Source: Dehalococcoidia bacterium (lineage in GTDB: Bacteria; Chloroflexota; Dehalococcoidia; JAENJB01). Taken from it: a stretch of 11,016 nucleotides of DNA. Numbering within the stretch: position 1 is the first letter of the stretch; every line of letters starts with the position of its first letter. Shown one piece after another: positions 1 to 5,450 of the stretch. The position numbers were made by a program, and so were the translations under genes. Below the pieces are notes generated by a model that worked only from the letters and a program-made list of their open reading frames with translations, was not told the DNA's origin and made no database searches. The DNA lies in NCBI GenBank assembly GCA_016844565.1, contig JAENJB010000049.1, forward strand, positions 1 to 11,016, read 5' to 3'.

Positions 1-485
1 AAGAAGATGGGGAAAATGACTACCGGCGCCAGGCCGGTTAGCACCAGAGTAAGAAGAAACACCATCAACGCCGCCATAAGCCACCAGATGTCCTGGAATC
101 GATCTACGAGCCAATACAGTGCAATGAGCACGGCGGAGCCAATGAACAGCTCCAGGATGATGCCTTTGGCCCTATCAACCAGCCAGTCCTGCCACCCCTG
201 TTTCAGGAGCCCGTACCGGCGAGGCAGGATGAAGTCTACATAGAAGGTCAATGGGAAAAGCAGAAGGCTGTATCCCAGCAGCAGGCCCATCAGACTCAGG
301 CTCACCGCCAGCGGCATAGGCAAGACCAGAAGCTCTCTCAAGGAGAGAGACAGGCCGGTGAAGGTCATCAGGAGGAGCGAGCCCAGGGTAATGGCGGTGT
401 CGAAAAAGAACACCTCGCGTTTCTTCCGAGCAAACTCCCTGGCTTGCCGTTGTCTTTCCGGAGAGAGGATGAGGGTGTCAAACAT
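1..485 (-). CDS. M48 family (Ste24/CAAX protease-like) membrane metalloprotease, N-terminal part
   Basis: The open frame starts at an ATG (485-483) and runs off the left edge, giving 161 codons. It is strongly hydrophobic, with probable membrane segments at residues 28-50, 55-81, 108-127 and 133-158. Between the second and third lies a polar stretch (residues 79-109: PLTFYVDFILPRRYG, then WQDWLVDRAKG). This resembles the N-terminal domain of Ste24-type CAAX prenyl proteases (Peptidase_M48_N), which has a similar P..F..Y..LE..+G.....W..D..KG pattern. The catalytic HExxH motif of the family would lie beyond the window, so activity cannot be judged. It is the last visible gene of a minus-strand operon, 12 nt after the DUF2344 gene. 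The Shine-Dalgarno is weak (GAGG well upstream), so translational coupling is possible. In bacteria such proteases are usually linked to membrane protein quality control; that role is inferred from the family. Confidence 0.75.
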   Translation of the reverse strand, partial: MFDTLILSPERQRQAREFARKKREVFFFDTAITLGSLLLMTFTGLSLSLRELLVLPMPLAVSLSLMGLLLGYSLLLFPLTFYVDFILPRRYGLLKQGWQDWLVDRAKGIILELFIGSAVLIALYWLVDRFQDIWWLMAALMVFLLTLVLTGLAPVVIFPIF

Positions 486-497
486 TATAGGGCTATC

Positions 498-1160
498 TCA
501 GCCTCTGGCTCCCACCTTATCCAGGAGGAGCCGGATGCGGTGGCAACTGACGGGAGGGCGGACGAATCCCAGCGCTGCAGCTACCTGCTCCGGGCGGCCG
601 GTCCCGCTGCTGTCGCAACGCACCCTCATCAGCATGGTGACTTTGCCGTTCTCCCACCTCACCAGCCGCAGGTCTTCCACCAGGGCTCGCAGGTCATAGT
701 GACGGACCTCCTTGTCCCGCTGGTGTTGCCATGGGAATGCTCCTGAAGCCAGGAAGGCATCGATGGCCTCCTGCAATCGGGACTGCTCCCGCTCGTCCTC
801 CAGTTTAACCTCATACTCGGCGTGGTGCACCTGTGACTGCAAGGATGGCGCGGTGAGTGGCACTACCCTGGCTTCCAGTATCTCGACCCCTGCAGGAAGT
901 TGGCGGCTCACTGCCTGGGTGAATATCTGATGTGAAATGGGCCGTGTGAGGTAGACGTCGATCATCTCCGCCTCGCTGGTCACTCCTATTGGCAGGGGCG
1001 CAGCCAGAGCCAGACGGGGATGGGCGGTAAATCCCTCGGAATATGCCAGAGGAATTCCAGCGCGGCGCAGAGCTCTCTCCCACAGTCGCATCATGTCCAG
1101 ATGGGAGATGAATTTCAGTTCCTCGCCGCGGCGGAACCTAAGGCGCAGCCTGTGCCACAT
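498..1160 (-). CDS. DUF2344 / TIGR03936 radical SAM-linked protein
   Basis: This 220-residue protein matches the DUF2344 (TIGR03936) family in length and order of motifs. It has an N-terminal LRLRFRRGEELKFISHLD, then RALRRAGIPLAYSEGF, HPRLALAAPLPIGV and an acidic 'E..D+YL' strand. The middle is more variable and the end contains RPEQVAAALG. The family is named because its members are usually encoded beside, or fused to, a B12-binding radical SAM protein; its biochemical function is unknown. No radical SAM gene is visible here. The start ATG (1160-1158) lies inside the end of the CNNM/CorC gene, with a 23-bp overlap in another frame. That points to translational coupling within one operon. The start is supported because the family-typical first strand begins within a few residues of it. 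I see no catalytic motif, and no function should be assigned beyond the family link. Confidence 0.85.
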   Translation of the reverse strand: MWHRLRLRFRRGEELKFISHLDMMRLWERALRRAGIPLAYSEGFTAHPRLALAAPLPIGVTSEAEMIDVYLTRPISHQIFTQAVSRQLPAGVEILEARVVPLTAPSLQSQVHHAEYEVKLEDEREQSRLQEAIDAFLASGAFPWQHQRDKEVRHYDLRALVEDLRLVRWENGKVTMLMRVRCDSSGTGRPEQVAAALGFVRPPVSCHRIRLLLDKVGARG

Positions 1161-2394
1161 CTTCCTTGGTGACCAGGACCTTCTCTATTTTGGCCCCCCG
1201 CATGTTGATGATAGCTATTCTTATGTCGTGGTACTTCACCTGCTCACCCTCCCGTGGAATACGCCCCAGCAAGGAAAGGACAAAACCGGCTACCGTCTCA
1301 TACTCTCCGGGCGGCAAGCTCAGCTTCATCTGTTCGTTGACATCTTCGATACGCATGGTACCGTCGATCTGAAAGGTCCGGTTATCGATGACCTCGAATT
1401 CTTTGATCCTCCCTGCTATCTCATCTCCTAGCTCGCCGACAATCTCTTCGACCAATTGGGACGAGGTCAGCATGCCGGAAGTGCCGCCGTACTCGTCTAC
1501 CACGGCGGCCACATGGTAGTTACGGTCGCGCATCTCTGCGAACAGCTCGCCGAGGGGTTTGGATTCAGGCACTATGAAAATGGGGCGTACCAGCTTATCG
1601 ATGGCTTCCTCTTTTGTCATCCCTTCTGCCATGGCCACAAGGACATCTTTGATGGAGAGGATGCCGGTCATACTATCGACGTTCTCACGGTAAACGGGGT
1701 AACGGGAGTGAGGGGAATGGCGATAAAGCTCCAGAAAATCTCCCAAACGGGTGCCTATCTCAAGAGAGATGACTTCGGTTCGTGGTGTCTGCACCTCACG
1801 TACTGGCCGCTCAGTGAACTCCAGCACTTTCTGCAGCATGTCAGCTTTAGCCGGTTGTACTGTACCTTCTCCTTTCCCTGCTTCAATAAGAGCGCTGATC
1901 TCCTCTTCGCTGACCCCGTAGCTGGGAGTGACAATGCGGCCACCGGTGACGCTCGAGGTTATCCAGCTTATGGCAGCAACCACAGGTGAAAGCGAGCCCT
2001 CAAGCAGTCGGAAAAGTCGCGCGAAGGCCGGCGCCAGCTGCTCCGGATGGCGTGCCGCAAAGGTCTTGGGGATGGCCTCGGCGAGTAGCAAAGTTGCCAT
2101 CGCCACACCCACGGTGGCGGCGACTGGTCCCCACTTCTCTCCAAGGAGGGAGATGGCCGCTATGGTGCCTACCGTCGCGGCGGCCGTTTGCACCAGGTTA
2201 TTACTGAGTAAGGTAGTGGCCAGCAGGCGGTCTGGCTTCTGAGTAATCAGGTCAACTTCCTTCCAGTTAGCTTTTCCGGACTGTGCCAGGTACTTCACCC
2301 GACTCCTCTGAAGAGAAAGGAAGGCCACCTCCAGGGCGCTGATGAACGCTGAGATGGCCAGAAAGAGCAAGATCAGGAAAATGTATGTACTCAT
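1138..2394 (-). CDS. CNNM (DUF21) / CBS-pair / CorC-HlyC membrane protein
   Basis: About 418 residues with the standard three-part build of the family. Residues 1-150 form a CNNM (DUF21) membrane domain, with helices near 5-27, 60-82, 88-107 and 125-148 and the typical LEVAFLSLQRSRV and LLAEAIPKTFA stretches. A cytosolic linker follows (EEEISALIEAGKGEGTV, then VREVQTPRTEV), then a CBS pair near 195-315 (SRYPVYRENVDSMTGILSIKD; HVAAVVDEYGGTSGMLT). A C-terminal CorC_HlyC domain (330-410) contains LPPGEYETVAGFVLSLLGRIP. Family members are Mg2+/divalent-cation exporters or regulators, and some are annotated as hemolysins; cation transport is therefore inferred. I chose the ATG at 2394 because GGAGG lies 5 nt upstream of it. 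A GTG at 2400 is in frame and would add two residues. It is the first gene of the operon running on to DUF2344 and the M48 protease, with its own predicted promoter at 2470-2499. Confidence 0.9.
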   Translation of the reverse strand: MSTYIFLILLFLAISAFISALEVAFLSLQRSRVKYLAQSGKANWKEVDLITQKPDRLLATTLLSNNLVQTAAATVGTIAAISLLGEKWGPVAATVGVAMATLLLAEAIPKTFAARHPEQLAPAFARLFRLLEGSLSPVVAAISWITSSVTGGRIVTPSYGVSEEEISALIEAGKGEGTVQPAKADMLQKVLEFTERPVREVQTPRTEVISLEIGTRLGDFLELYRHSPHSRYPVYRENVDSMTGILSIKDVLVAMAEGMTKEEAIDKLVRPIFIVPESKPLGELFAEMRDRNYHVAAVVDEYGGTSGMLTSSQLVEEIVGELGDEIAGRIKEFEVIDNRTFQIDGTMRIEDVNEQMKLSLPPGEYETVAGFVLSLLGRIPREGEQVKYHDIRIAIINMRGAKIEKVLVTKEDVAQAAP

Positions 2395-2420
2395 GGGCAC
2401 CTCCAGGACGCTCCTTCCTG

Positions 2421-2432
2421 CAACTTAAGTTG
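2421..2432. promoter_or_regulatory. 12-bp perfect palindrome in the CNNM gene leader
   Basis: CAACTTAAGTTG is a perfect palindrome. It lies between the predicted transcription start of the CNNM operon (about 2463) and its ribosome binding site. It could be an operator for a dimeric repressor, but no regulator is identified and this could be chance. Confidence 0.3.
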
Positions 2433-2446
2433 GCCTGCTACCTCTA

Positions 2447-2462
2447 TGCCCGGGTTCGGGCA
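2447..2462 (-). promoter_or_regulatory. Stem-loop at the predicted 5' end of the CNNM operon transcript
   Basis: On the minus strand TGCCCG-AACC-CGGGCA forms a perfect 6-bp GC-rich stem with a 4-nt loop. It would start almost at the predicted transcription start (about 2463). A 5'-terminal hairpin could protect the mRNA end. It is too small to call a riboswitch. Confidence 0.35.
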
Positions 2463-2469
2463 CCGATTC

Positions 2470-2499
2470 ATCATAGCATCGGCCTGCGGCCCTTAGCAA
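2470..2499 (-). promoter_or_regulatory. Predicted promoter of the CNNM-DUF2344-M48 operon
   Basis: On the minus strand the -35 is TTGCTA (2499-2494), the spacer is 18 nt and the -10 is TATGAT (2475-2470). A TG at 2478-2477 extends the -10 (TGCTATGAT). The predicted start near 2463 gives a leader of about 70 nt that contains the hairpin and the palindrome. Confidence 0.5.
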
Positions 2500-2558
2500 A
2501 CCTGTGCTTGCTTCGCCGTCCCGTCTAGCGCGACGGAGGCGGGTGCCTCACCACAATC

Positions 2559-2567
2559 TGCTATAAT
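2559..2567 (+). promoter_or_regulatory. Extended -10 promoter of tsaD (leaderless)
   Basis: TGCTATAAT is a perfect extended -10 element (TGnTATAAT). No good -35 is seen at the usual distance (2539-2544 reads GCGGGT), as is common for extended -10 promoters. Transcription should begin about 7 nt after the hexamer, at about 2574, which is the first base of the tsaD GTG codon. The mRNA would therefore have little or no leader. Confidence 0.55.
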
Positions 2568-2573
2568 CCTGGC

Positions 2574-3638
2574 GTGAAGCTCCTCGGTCTGGAGACCTCT
2601 TGTGACGAAACGGCGGCTGCCGTGGTGGACAACGGCGACTCCATCTTATCCAGCGTCGTCTCTTCGCAGATCGAGCTGCATTCCCGCTATGGAGGCGTGG
2701 TGCCCGAGGTGGCCTCCCGCCAGCACTTGTTGTCCATCATGCCGGTCATCGAGAGGGCTTTTCAACGGGCGGGGGTAGCCTGGGAAGACCTCGACGGGGT
2801 GGCCGTCACTTCGGGCCCTGGTCTCGCCGGTTCTCTCCTGGTGGGGGTCAACTTCGCCAAGGCCATCGCCCTGGCGAGAGGTCTGCCCCTTATCGGTGTG
2901 AACCATCTGGAGGCACATATCTACGCCAACTGGCTGAGGGAAAGCTTGGAGGCTCCCAAACCCGAGCCGGCATTTCCTCTGGTCTGCCTGGTGGCCTCCG
3001 GGGGACACAGCGACATCTTTCTGATGAAAGGTCACGGCCAGTTCACACTGGTGGGACAGACAAGAGACGACGCCGCCGGCGAGGCCTTTGACAAGGCCTC
3101 CCGAATCCTTGGTCTAGGATATCCCGGCGGACCGGCCATCGAGAAGAAAGCGCGGGAGGGTGATCTCTCCGCACTGCGCCTGCCCCGCTCCCGCCTGAAG
3201 GGCACCGACGATTTTAGCTTCAGCGGGCTGAAAACGGCTCTCTGGCGCATGGTGGAGGATGGGCTGGTGGCCGACGGTTCGAGCAGTGCCGCCCGCTTCT
3301 CTGTGGCCGATGCCGCCGCCAGCTTTCAAGAGGCGGTGGCGGAGGTCCTGGCCGAGAGGACCGCGGAGGCGGCGCAGAGATACCGGGCCACACAGGTACT
3401 GCTGGCGGGGGGGGTAGCTGCTAACAGCCGCCTGCGCCAACTCATAATTAGAAAGTCTCCGGTTCCCGTTTCCTTCCCGCTCCCGGAGCTATGCACCGAC
3501 AACGCCGCCATGATAGCCGCCTGCGGCGCCTATCATCTGCAGGCGGCTATCATTTCCGGATGTGACCTCGACGCCGTTCCCTGGATCATCCCCTGCTGTA
3601 TTCGTGCCGATCTGCACCATTTGCCTCCGCTGCCGTGA
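2574..3638 (+). CDS. tsaD: tRNA N6-adenosine threonylcarbamoyltransferase TsaD
   Basis: TsaD (Kae1/Gcp/YgjD) transfers the threonylcarbamoyl group from threonylcarbamoyl-AMP to A37 of ANN-decoding tRNAs, forming t6A with TsaB and TsaE partners. Family motifs are intact: N-terminal LGLETSCDETAAAVVD, SRYGGVVPEVASRQH, the metal-binding HLEAH (H111, H115), ASGGHSDIFL, DDAAGEAFDKASRILGLGYPGGP, the FSFSGLKTA loop, LAGGVAANSRLR, and CTDNAAMIA with D309 as the third metal ligand. The start is a GTG directly behind an extended -10 element. An in-frame Shine-Dalgarno is absent, consistent with a leaderless mRNA. The protein is 354 residues against about 335-345 in most bacteria. The excess is an atypical tail after DLDAVP (residues 337-354), encoded in the 106-bp overlap with the converging DUF2851 gene. 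A G8 run at 3407-3414 encodes part of the conserved AGGV motif. Confidence 0.96.
   Translation: MKLLGLETSCDETAAAVVDNGDSILSSVVSSQIELHSRYGGVVPEVASRQHLLSIMPVIERAFQRAGVAWEDLDGVAVTSGPGLAGSLLVGVNFAKAIALARGLPLIGVNHLEAHIYANWLRESLEAPKPEPAFPLVCLVASGGHSDIFLMKGHGQFTLVGQTRDDAAGEAFDKASRILGLGYPGGPAIEKKAREGDLSALRLPRSRLKGTDDFSFSGLKTALWRMVEDGLVADGSSSAARFSVADAAASFQEAVAEVLAERTAEAAQRYRATQVLLAGGVAANSRLRQLIIRKSPVPVSFPLPELCTDNAAMIAACGAYHLQAAIISGCDLDAVPWIIPCCIRADLHHLPPLP
3510..3553. repeat. Perfect 15-bp inverted repeat at the tsaD/DUF2851 convergent overlap
   Basis: ATGATAGCCGCCTGC at 3510-3524 is repeated exactly in reverse complement at 3539-3553, with a 14-nt loop between. Both arms code. The left arm encodes MIAAC of the conserved TsaD CTDNAAMIAA region. 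The right arm, read on the minus strand, encodes the identical MIAAC at the very end of DUF2851, followed by Arg and stop. No T-run follows on either strand, so it is not a standard intrinsic terminator. It could still fold in both converging transcripts. Confidence 0.85.
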
Positions 3639-4846
3639 AAGAGCTGTACCGCCATCTGGCGCGTAATGAAATTCTCCGGTAGCGCGGGATACCTCCGATA
3701 CAGGTCGAGGGCGTGGCTGGCGAGCGATGCTTCGCCGCTAGCTTGTCCCCAGGCGCAGATGAACGGCAATATGATATTGACCACCATCACCGCTGCTCGC
3801 TCCCGGCCCAGAAGAGCTGACTTCGCGAGTTGGACACGACCGAAGTCGAAGTGCCTCGCCCAGTAGCCCTTCCCTGCCACCAGAAGCCCGTCCTCAAGAA
3901 CGCGAGGCCTTGCTGCCGCGAAGGCCTCGCGCGCCCTTCTTACTATACCGTTCAGCAGTCCATATCGATAACGATTGAGGAGGCAATCCATGGCGGCCAG
4001 CCGGCGCAGGGGGAAGTTGGCGGGACGGAGATGACAGAAACGCCATTGAGCCGCCGGAATGACACGATGGCTTCCGGAGATCCCCCAGCATGCCTCGACC
4101 TTCTCGGCATAGACGTCGCCCGCCGGCAAGCCGCGCTGCGAGAGTAGCAGACCGGCTGCGCCGAACAACAGGGCTTGCCGGTCGACAGACCTCCTCAGCT
4201 TCATACTCACCAGCGGAAGCCGCTCGGCCAGTTCCGTGAAAGGCGTCTTGTGTTTGCCATAGCCAAGGGAAGCCATCATGCCTCGGTACAGGACCTGCTC
4301 GGCCGCTTCACTCTTCAATTCCTGCTCAAACAGGCTCACCTTCAGTGCGAACCGGCAATCACCCGCCGCCTGAAGGCGCTTCCGAGCGAGGGAGTGAGTC
4401 AGCGGTGAAGCTACGCTTTTGTGGCAAGGGCAGCACGACGGGGAAGTATGTTGTGTCCAGGCGGGCAGTTGCTGCAGCGGCACAGGAAGATAGCCGCTCA
4501 GCGATAGGATGGGCACCGCGAGGCCATTCGAAAGCACCGTGGATAGCGCGGAACCGGACCACAGGACTACATGCAGTACCACGTTATTGAAGGCCGGGTC
4601 CCGATGATGACCGTGGGCGCGCCATAGGCGCGCCTCGATGTCAAGCTCCACATCTCCCCGCACCTGGACGCCGCCAAAGTCCAATATGGCGTTGCGGAAG
4701 TCCGGCCCTCCATCCTGGGTGGGTTGTCCGGACCAGAGCAGCTTGATCCGGCGACCGTCGGCTGCGGCAAGCCACTGCCCCTCCCAGAGCCTCATCTTCC
4801 ACAGCTGCGAGAGAAGACGTTCCGGGACGCGACCTGCTGTCTTCAT
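3533..4846 (-). CDS. DUF2851 family protein, function unknown
   Basis: This 437-residue protein matches DUF2851. It has an N-terminal RLLSQLWKMRLW, then TQDGGPDFRNAILDFGGV (43-60), GDVELDIE (64-71) and the histidine-rich HGHHRDPAFNNVVLHVV (78-94). A helical middle and an end with QQGMIQ follow. The order of GPDF and a buried GDVE strand resembles PD-(D/E)XK nuclease cores, but I infer this only from pattern and no activity is claimed. The ATG at 4846 has no Shine-Dalgarno; it overlaps the stop of a 16-codon ORF as ATGA, so reinitiation is possible. It lies 76 nt after the HTH gene on the same strand. Its last 106 bp overlap the 3' end of tsaD, and its last residues (MIAACR) derive from one arm of the inverted repeat. 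The C-terminus therefore looks remodelled compared with what I recall of the family. No signal peptide or membrane segment is obvious. Confidence 0.8.
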   Translation of the reverse strand: MKTAGRVPERLLSQLWKMRLWEGQWLAAADGRRIKLLWSGQPTQDGGPDFRNAILDFGGVQVRGDVELDIEARLWRAHGHHRDPAFNNVVLHVVLWSGSALSTVLSNGLAVPILSLSGYLPVPLQQLPAWTQHTSPSCCPCHKSVASPLTHSLARKRLQAAGDCRFALKVSLFEQELKSEAAEQVLYRGMMASLGYGKHKTPFTELAERLPLVSMKLRRSVDRQALLFGAAGLLLSQRGLPAGDVYAEKVEACWGISGSHRVIPAAQWRFCHLRPANFPLRRLAAMDCLLNRYRYGLLNGIVRRAREAFAAARPRVLEDGLLVAGKGYWARHFDFGRVQLAKSALLGRERAAVMVVNIILPFICAWGQASGEASLASHALDLYRRYPALPENFITRQMAVQLFHGSGGKWCRSARIQQGMIQGTASRSHPEMIAACR

Positions 4847-4893
4847 ATCGTTCGACCGGCCTTGTGGTACACGGTTACGTGTAATCCGGGCAC
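4843..4893 (-). CDS. Possible 16-codon leader ORF upstream of DUF2851
   Basis: On the minus strand a GTG at 4893 follows an excellent Shine-Dalgarno (AGGAG at 4904-4900, spacing 6). It opens a 16-codon frame, MPGLHVTVYHKAGRTI, whose TGA overlaps the DUF2851 start codon as ATGA. DUF2851 has no ribosome binding site of its own. The simplest reading is that ribosomes load here and reinitiate at DUF2851. One copy of the TACAC-N6-GTGTA dyad lies inside it. Such a short ORF could be chance; the strong RBS and exact ATGA coupling are the only support. Confidence 0.35.
   Translation of the reverse strand: MPGLHVTVYHKAGRTI
4868..4883. promoter_or_regulatory. Dyad TACAC-N6-GTGTA, copy 1 (HTH-DUF2851 gap)
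   Basis: TACAC-GGTTAC-GTGTA is a 5-bp-arm dyad between the HTH gene and DUF2851. The arms and spacing are identical to the dyad at 5157-5172 in the HTH promoter. It may be an operator for the HTH protein or an RNA hairpin controlling DUF2851 translation. Confidence 0.45.
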
Positions 4894-4922
4894 AAAGATC
4901 TCCTCTTCCTCTCTCTACTTTC

Positions 4923-5141
4923 CTAGGATGGAGTCCTGTACTCGAAATCGCTCCGCTCAGCTATGATGCTGAGCAGTCTCGCCGAGGTCCCACGCGGCTG
5001 GTACTTGCGGGTCTCCCACTCGCTGATGGTCTGCTGGCGAGTGCCCATCTCCTCCGCCATCCCCTGCTGGGTCAGACCGAGGTATCTCCGAAGAGCGCGG
5101 ATCTCGGAGCTGCTCCAATACCGGGTCTCTTTCTTTGACAT
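4923..5141 (-). CDS. XRE-type helix-turn-helix DNA-binding protein
   Basis: A 72-residue protein that is almost entirely one HTH_3/XRE fold. IRALRRYLGLTQQGMAEEMG (residues 14-33) supplies helices 1-2 and TRQQTISEWETRKYQPRG (34-51) the recognition helix and following turn. A short helix, TSARLLSIIAE, then a DFEY tail complete it. Small stand-alone XRE proteins of this kind act as autorepressors or as antitoxins in two-gene systems. Which applies here is not known. The ATG at 5141 follows AAGGTGG at a spacing of about 9 nt. DUF2851 follows on the same strand. A dyad in its promoter and an identical dyad after its stop support autoregulation of the whole unit. No recognised toxin gene is adjacent. 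Confidence 0.8.
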   Translation of the reverse strand: MSKKETRYWSSSEIRALRRYLGLTQQGMAEEMGTRQQTISEWETRKYQPRGTSARLLSIIAERSDFEYRTPS

Positions 5142-5152
5142 TGGTAACCACC

Positions 5153-5181
5153 ACCTTACACTATTCCGTGTAGATAGTCAA
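5153..5181 (-). promoter_or_regulatory. Predicted promoter of the HTH-DUF2851 unit
   Basis: On the minus strand TTGACT (5181-5176) is a good -35. A spacer of 17 nt leads to TAAGGT (5158-5153), a weak -10. The dyad at 5157-5172 fills most of the spacer and touches the -10, the position expected of an operator that blocks RNA polymerase. Confidence 0.4.
5157..5172. promoter_or_regulatory. Dyad TACAC-N6-GTGTA, copy 2 (HTH promoter)
   Basis: TACAC-TATTCC-GTGTA has the same arms and spacing as the copy at 4868-4883, with an unrelated centre. It lies between the -35 and -10 of the predicted HTH promoter. It is a candidate autoregulatory operator for the HTH protein. Confidence 0.5.
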
Positions 5182-5360
5182 GGCGATATCGCGAAATCAT
5201 GGACCTCTCAGCCAAGGGTTGCTCCTCAACTATGACCGTCGAGATACGATGGCAGTGGTAAGGAGTGATACAGCCATATAGAAACACGTGATACGTAGTC
5301 TAGAGGATAGCTGGCTTGGCGTAGATGCCTGTAGCTGGCGGTTCTTCGTGCCCACTACGC

Positions 5361-5389
5361 TTGCCTTGGCGATGGTCGGTGGCTATAAT
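5361..5389 (+). promoter_or_regulatory. groESL promoter, sigma-70 type
   Basis: TTGCCT (5361-5366), a 17-nt spacer and a consensus TATAAT (5384-5389). Transcription is predicted at about 5396, inside the left arm of the CIRCE element. The leader to the groES start is about 55 nt. Confidence 0.8.
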
Positions 5390-5392
5390 GTA

Positions 5393-5419
5393 TTAGCAGT
5401 CGACACCCGAGAGTGCTAA
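5393..5419. promoter_or_regulatory. CIRCE operator (HrcA binding site)
   Basis: TTAGCAGTC-N9-GAGTGCTAA matches the CIRCE consensus TTAGCACTC-N9-GAGTGCTAA with one mismatch, in the left arm. The right arm and the 9-nt spacing are exact. It covers the predicted start site, so HrcA should repress groESL until heat or misfolded protein titrates GroEL. The hrcA gene is not in the window. Confidence 0.93.
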
Positions 5420-5450
5420 TACGACTCGGTGGAAAGGAGAAAGAAGAAAG

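Larger units (their letters stand above)
5142..5450. other. Intergenic region between the HTH gene and groES (309 bp)
   Basis: The two ends of this gap hold control sites: the HTH promoter with its dyad (5153-5181), and the groES promoter with CIRCE (5361-5419). Between them I see a perfect 10-bp palindrome GCGATATCGC (5183-5192), next to the HTH -35 element. I also see a direct repeat TAGCTGGC at 5308-5315 and 5332-5339. I find no convincing coding frame, tRNA or terminator in 5193-5360. Confidence 0.6.

Noticed and set aside
7..746. Plus-strand open frames at the left end
   Set aside because: The minus strand carries the M48 N-terminal domain and DUF2344 with recognisable motifs; the plus-strand peptides are Arg/Ser-rich and lack any family pattern.
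3510..3553. Inverted repeat read as an intrinsic terminator
   Set aside because: The stem is strong, but no T-run follows on either strand and both arms are inside coding sequence.
4638..5138. A 166-codon plus-strand frame across the DUF2851 start and the HTH gene
   Set aside because: It spans two supported minus-strand genes and their control sites, and its translation is low in complexity with no motif.
5183..5192. Palindrome GCGATATCGC near the HTH promoter
   Set aside because: A 10-bp palindrome beside the -35 could be an operator, but there is no second copy and no regulator to tie to it.
5308..5339. Direct repeat TAGCTGGC upstream of groES
   Set aside because: Only 8 bp, two copies, with no link to a promoter; it is compatible with chance.
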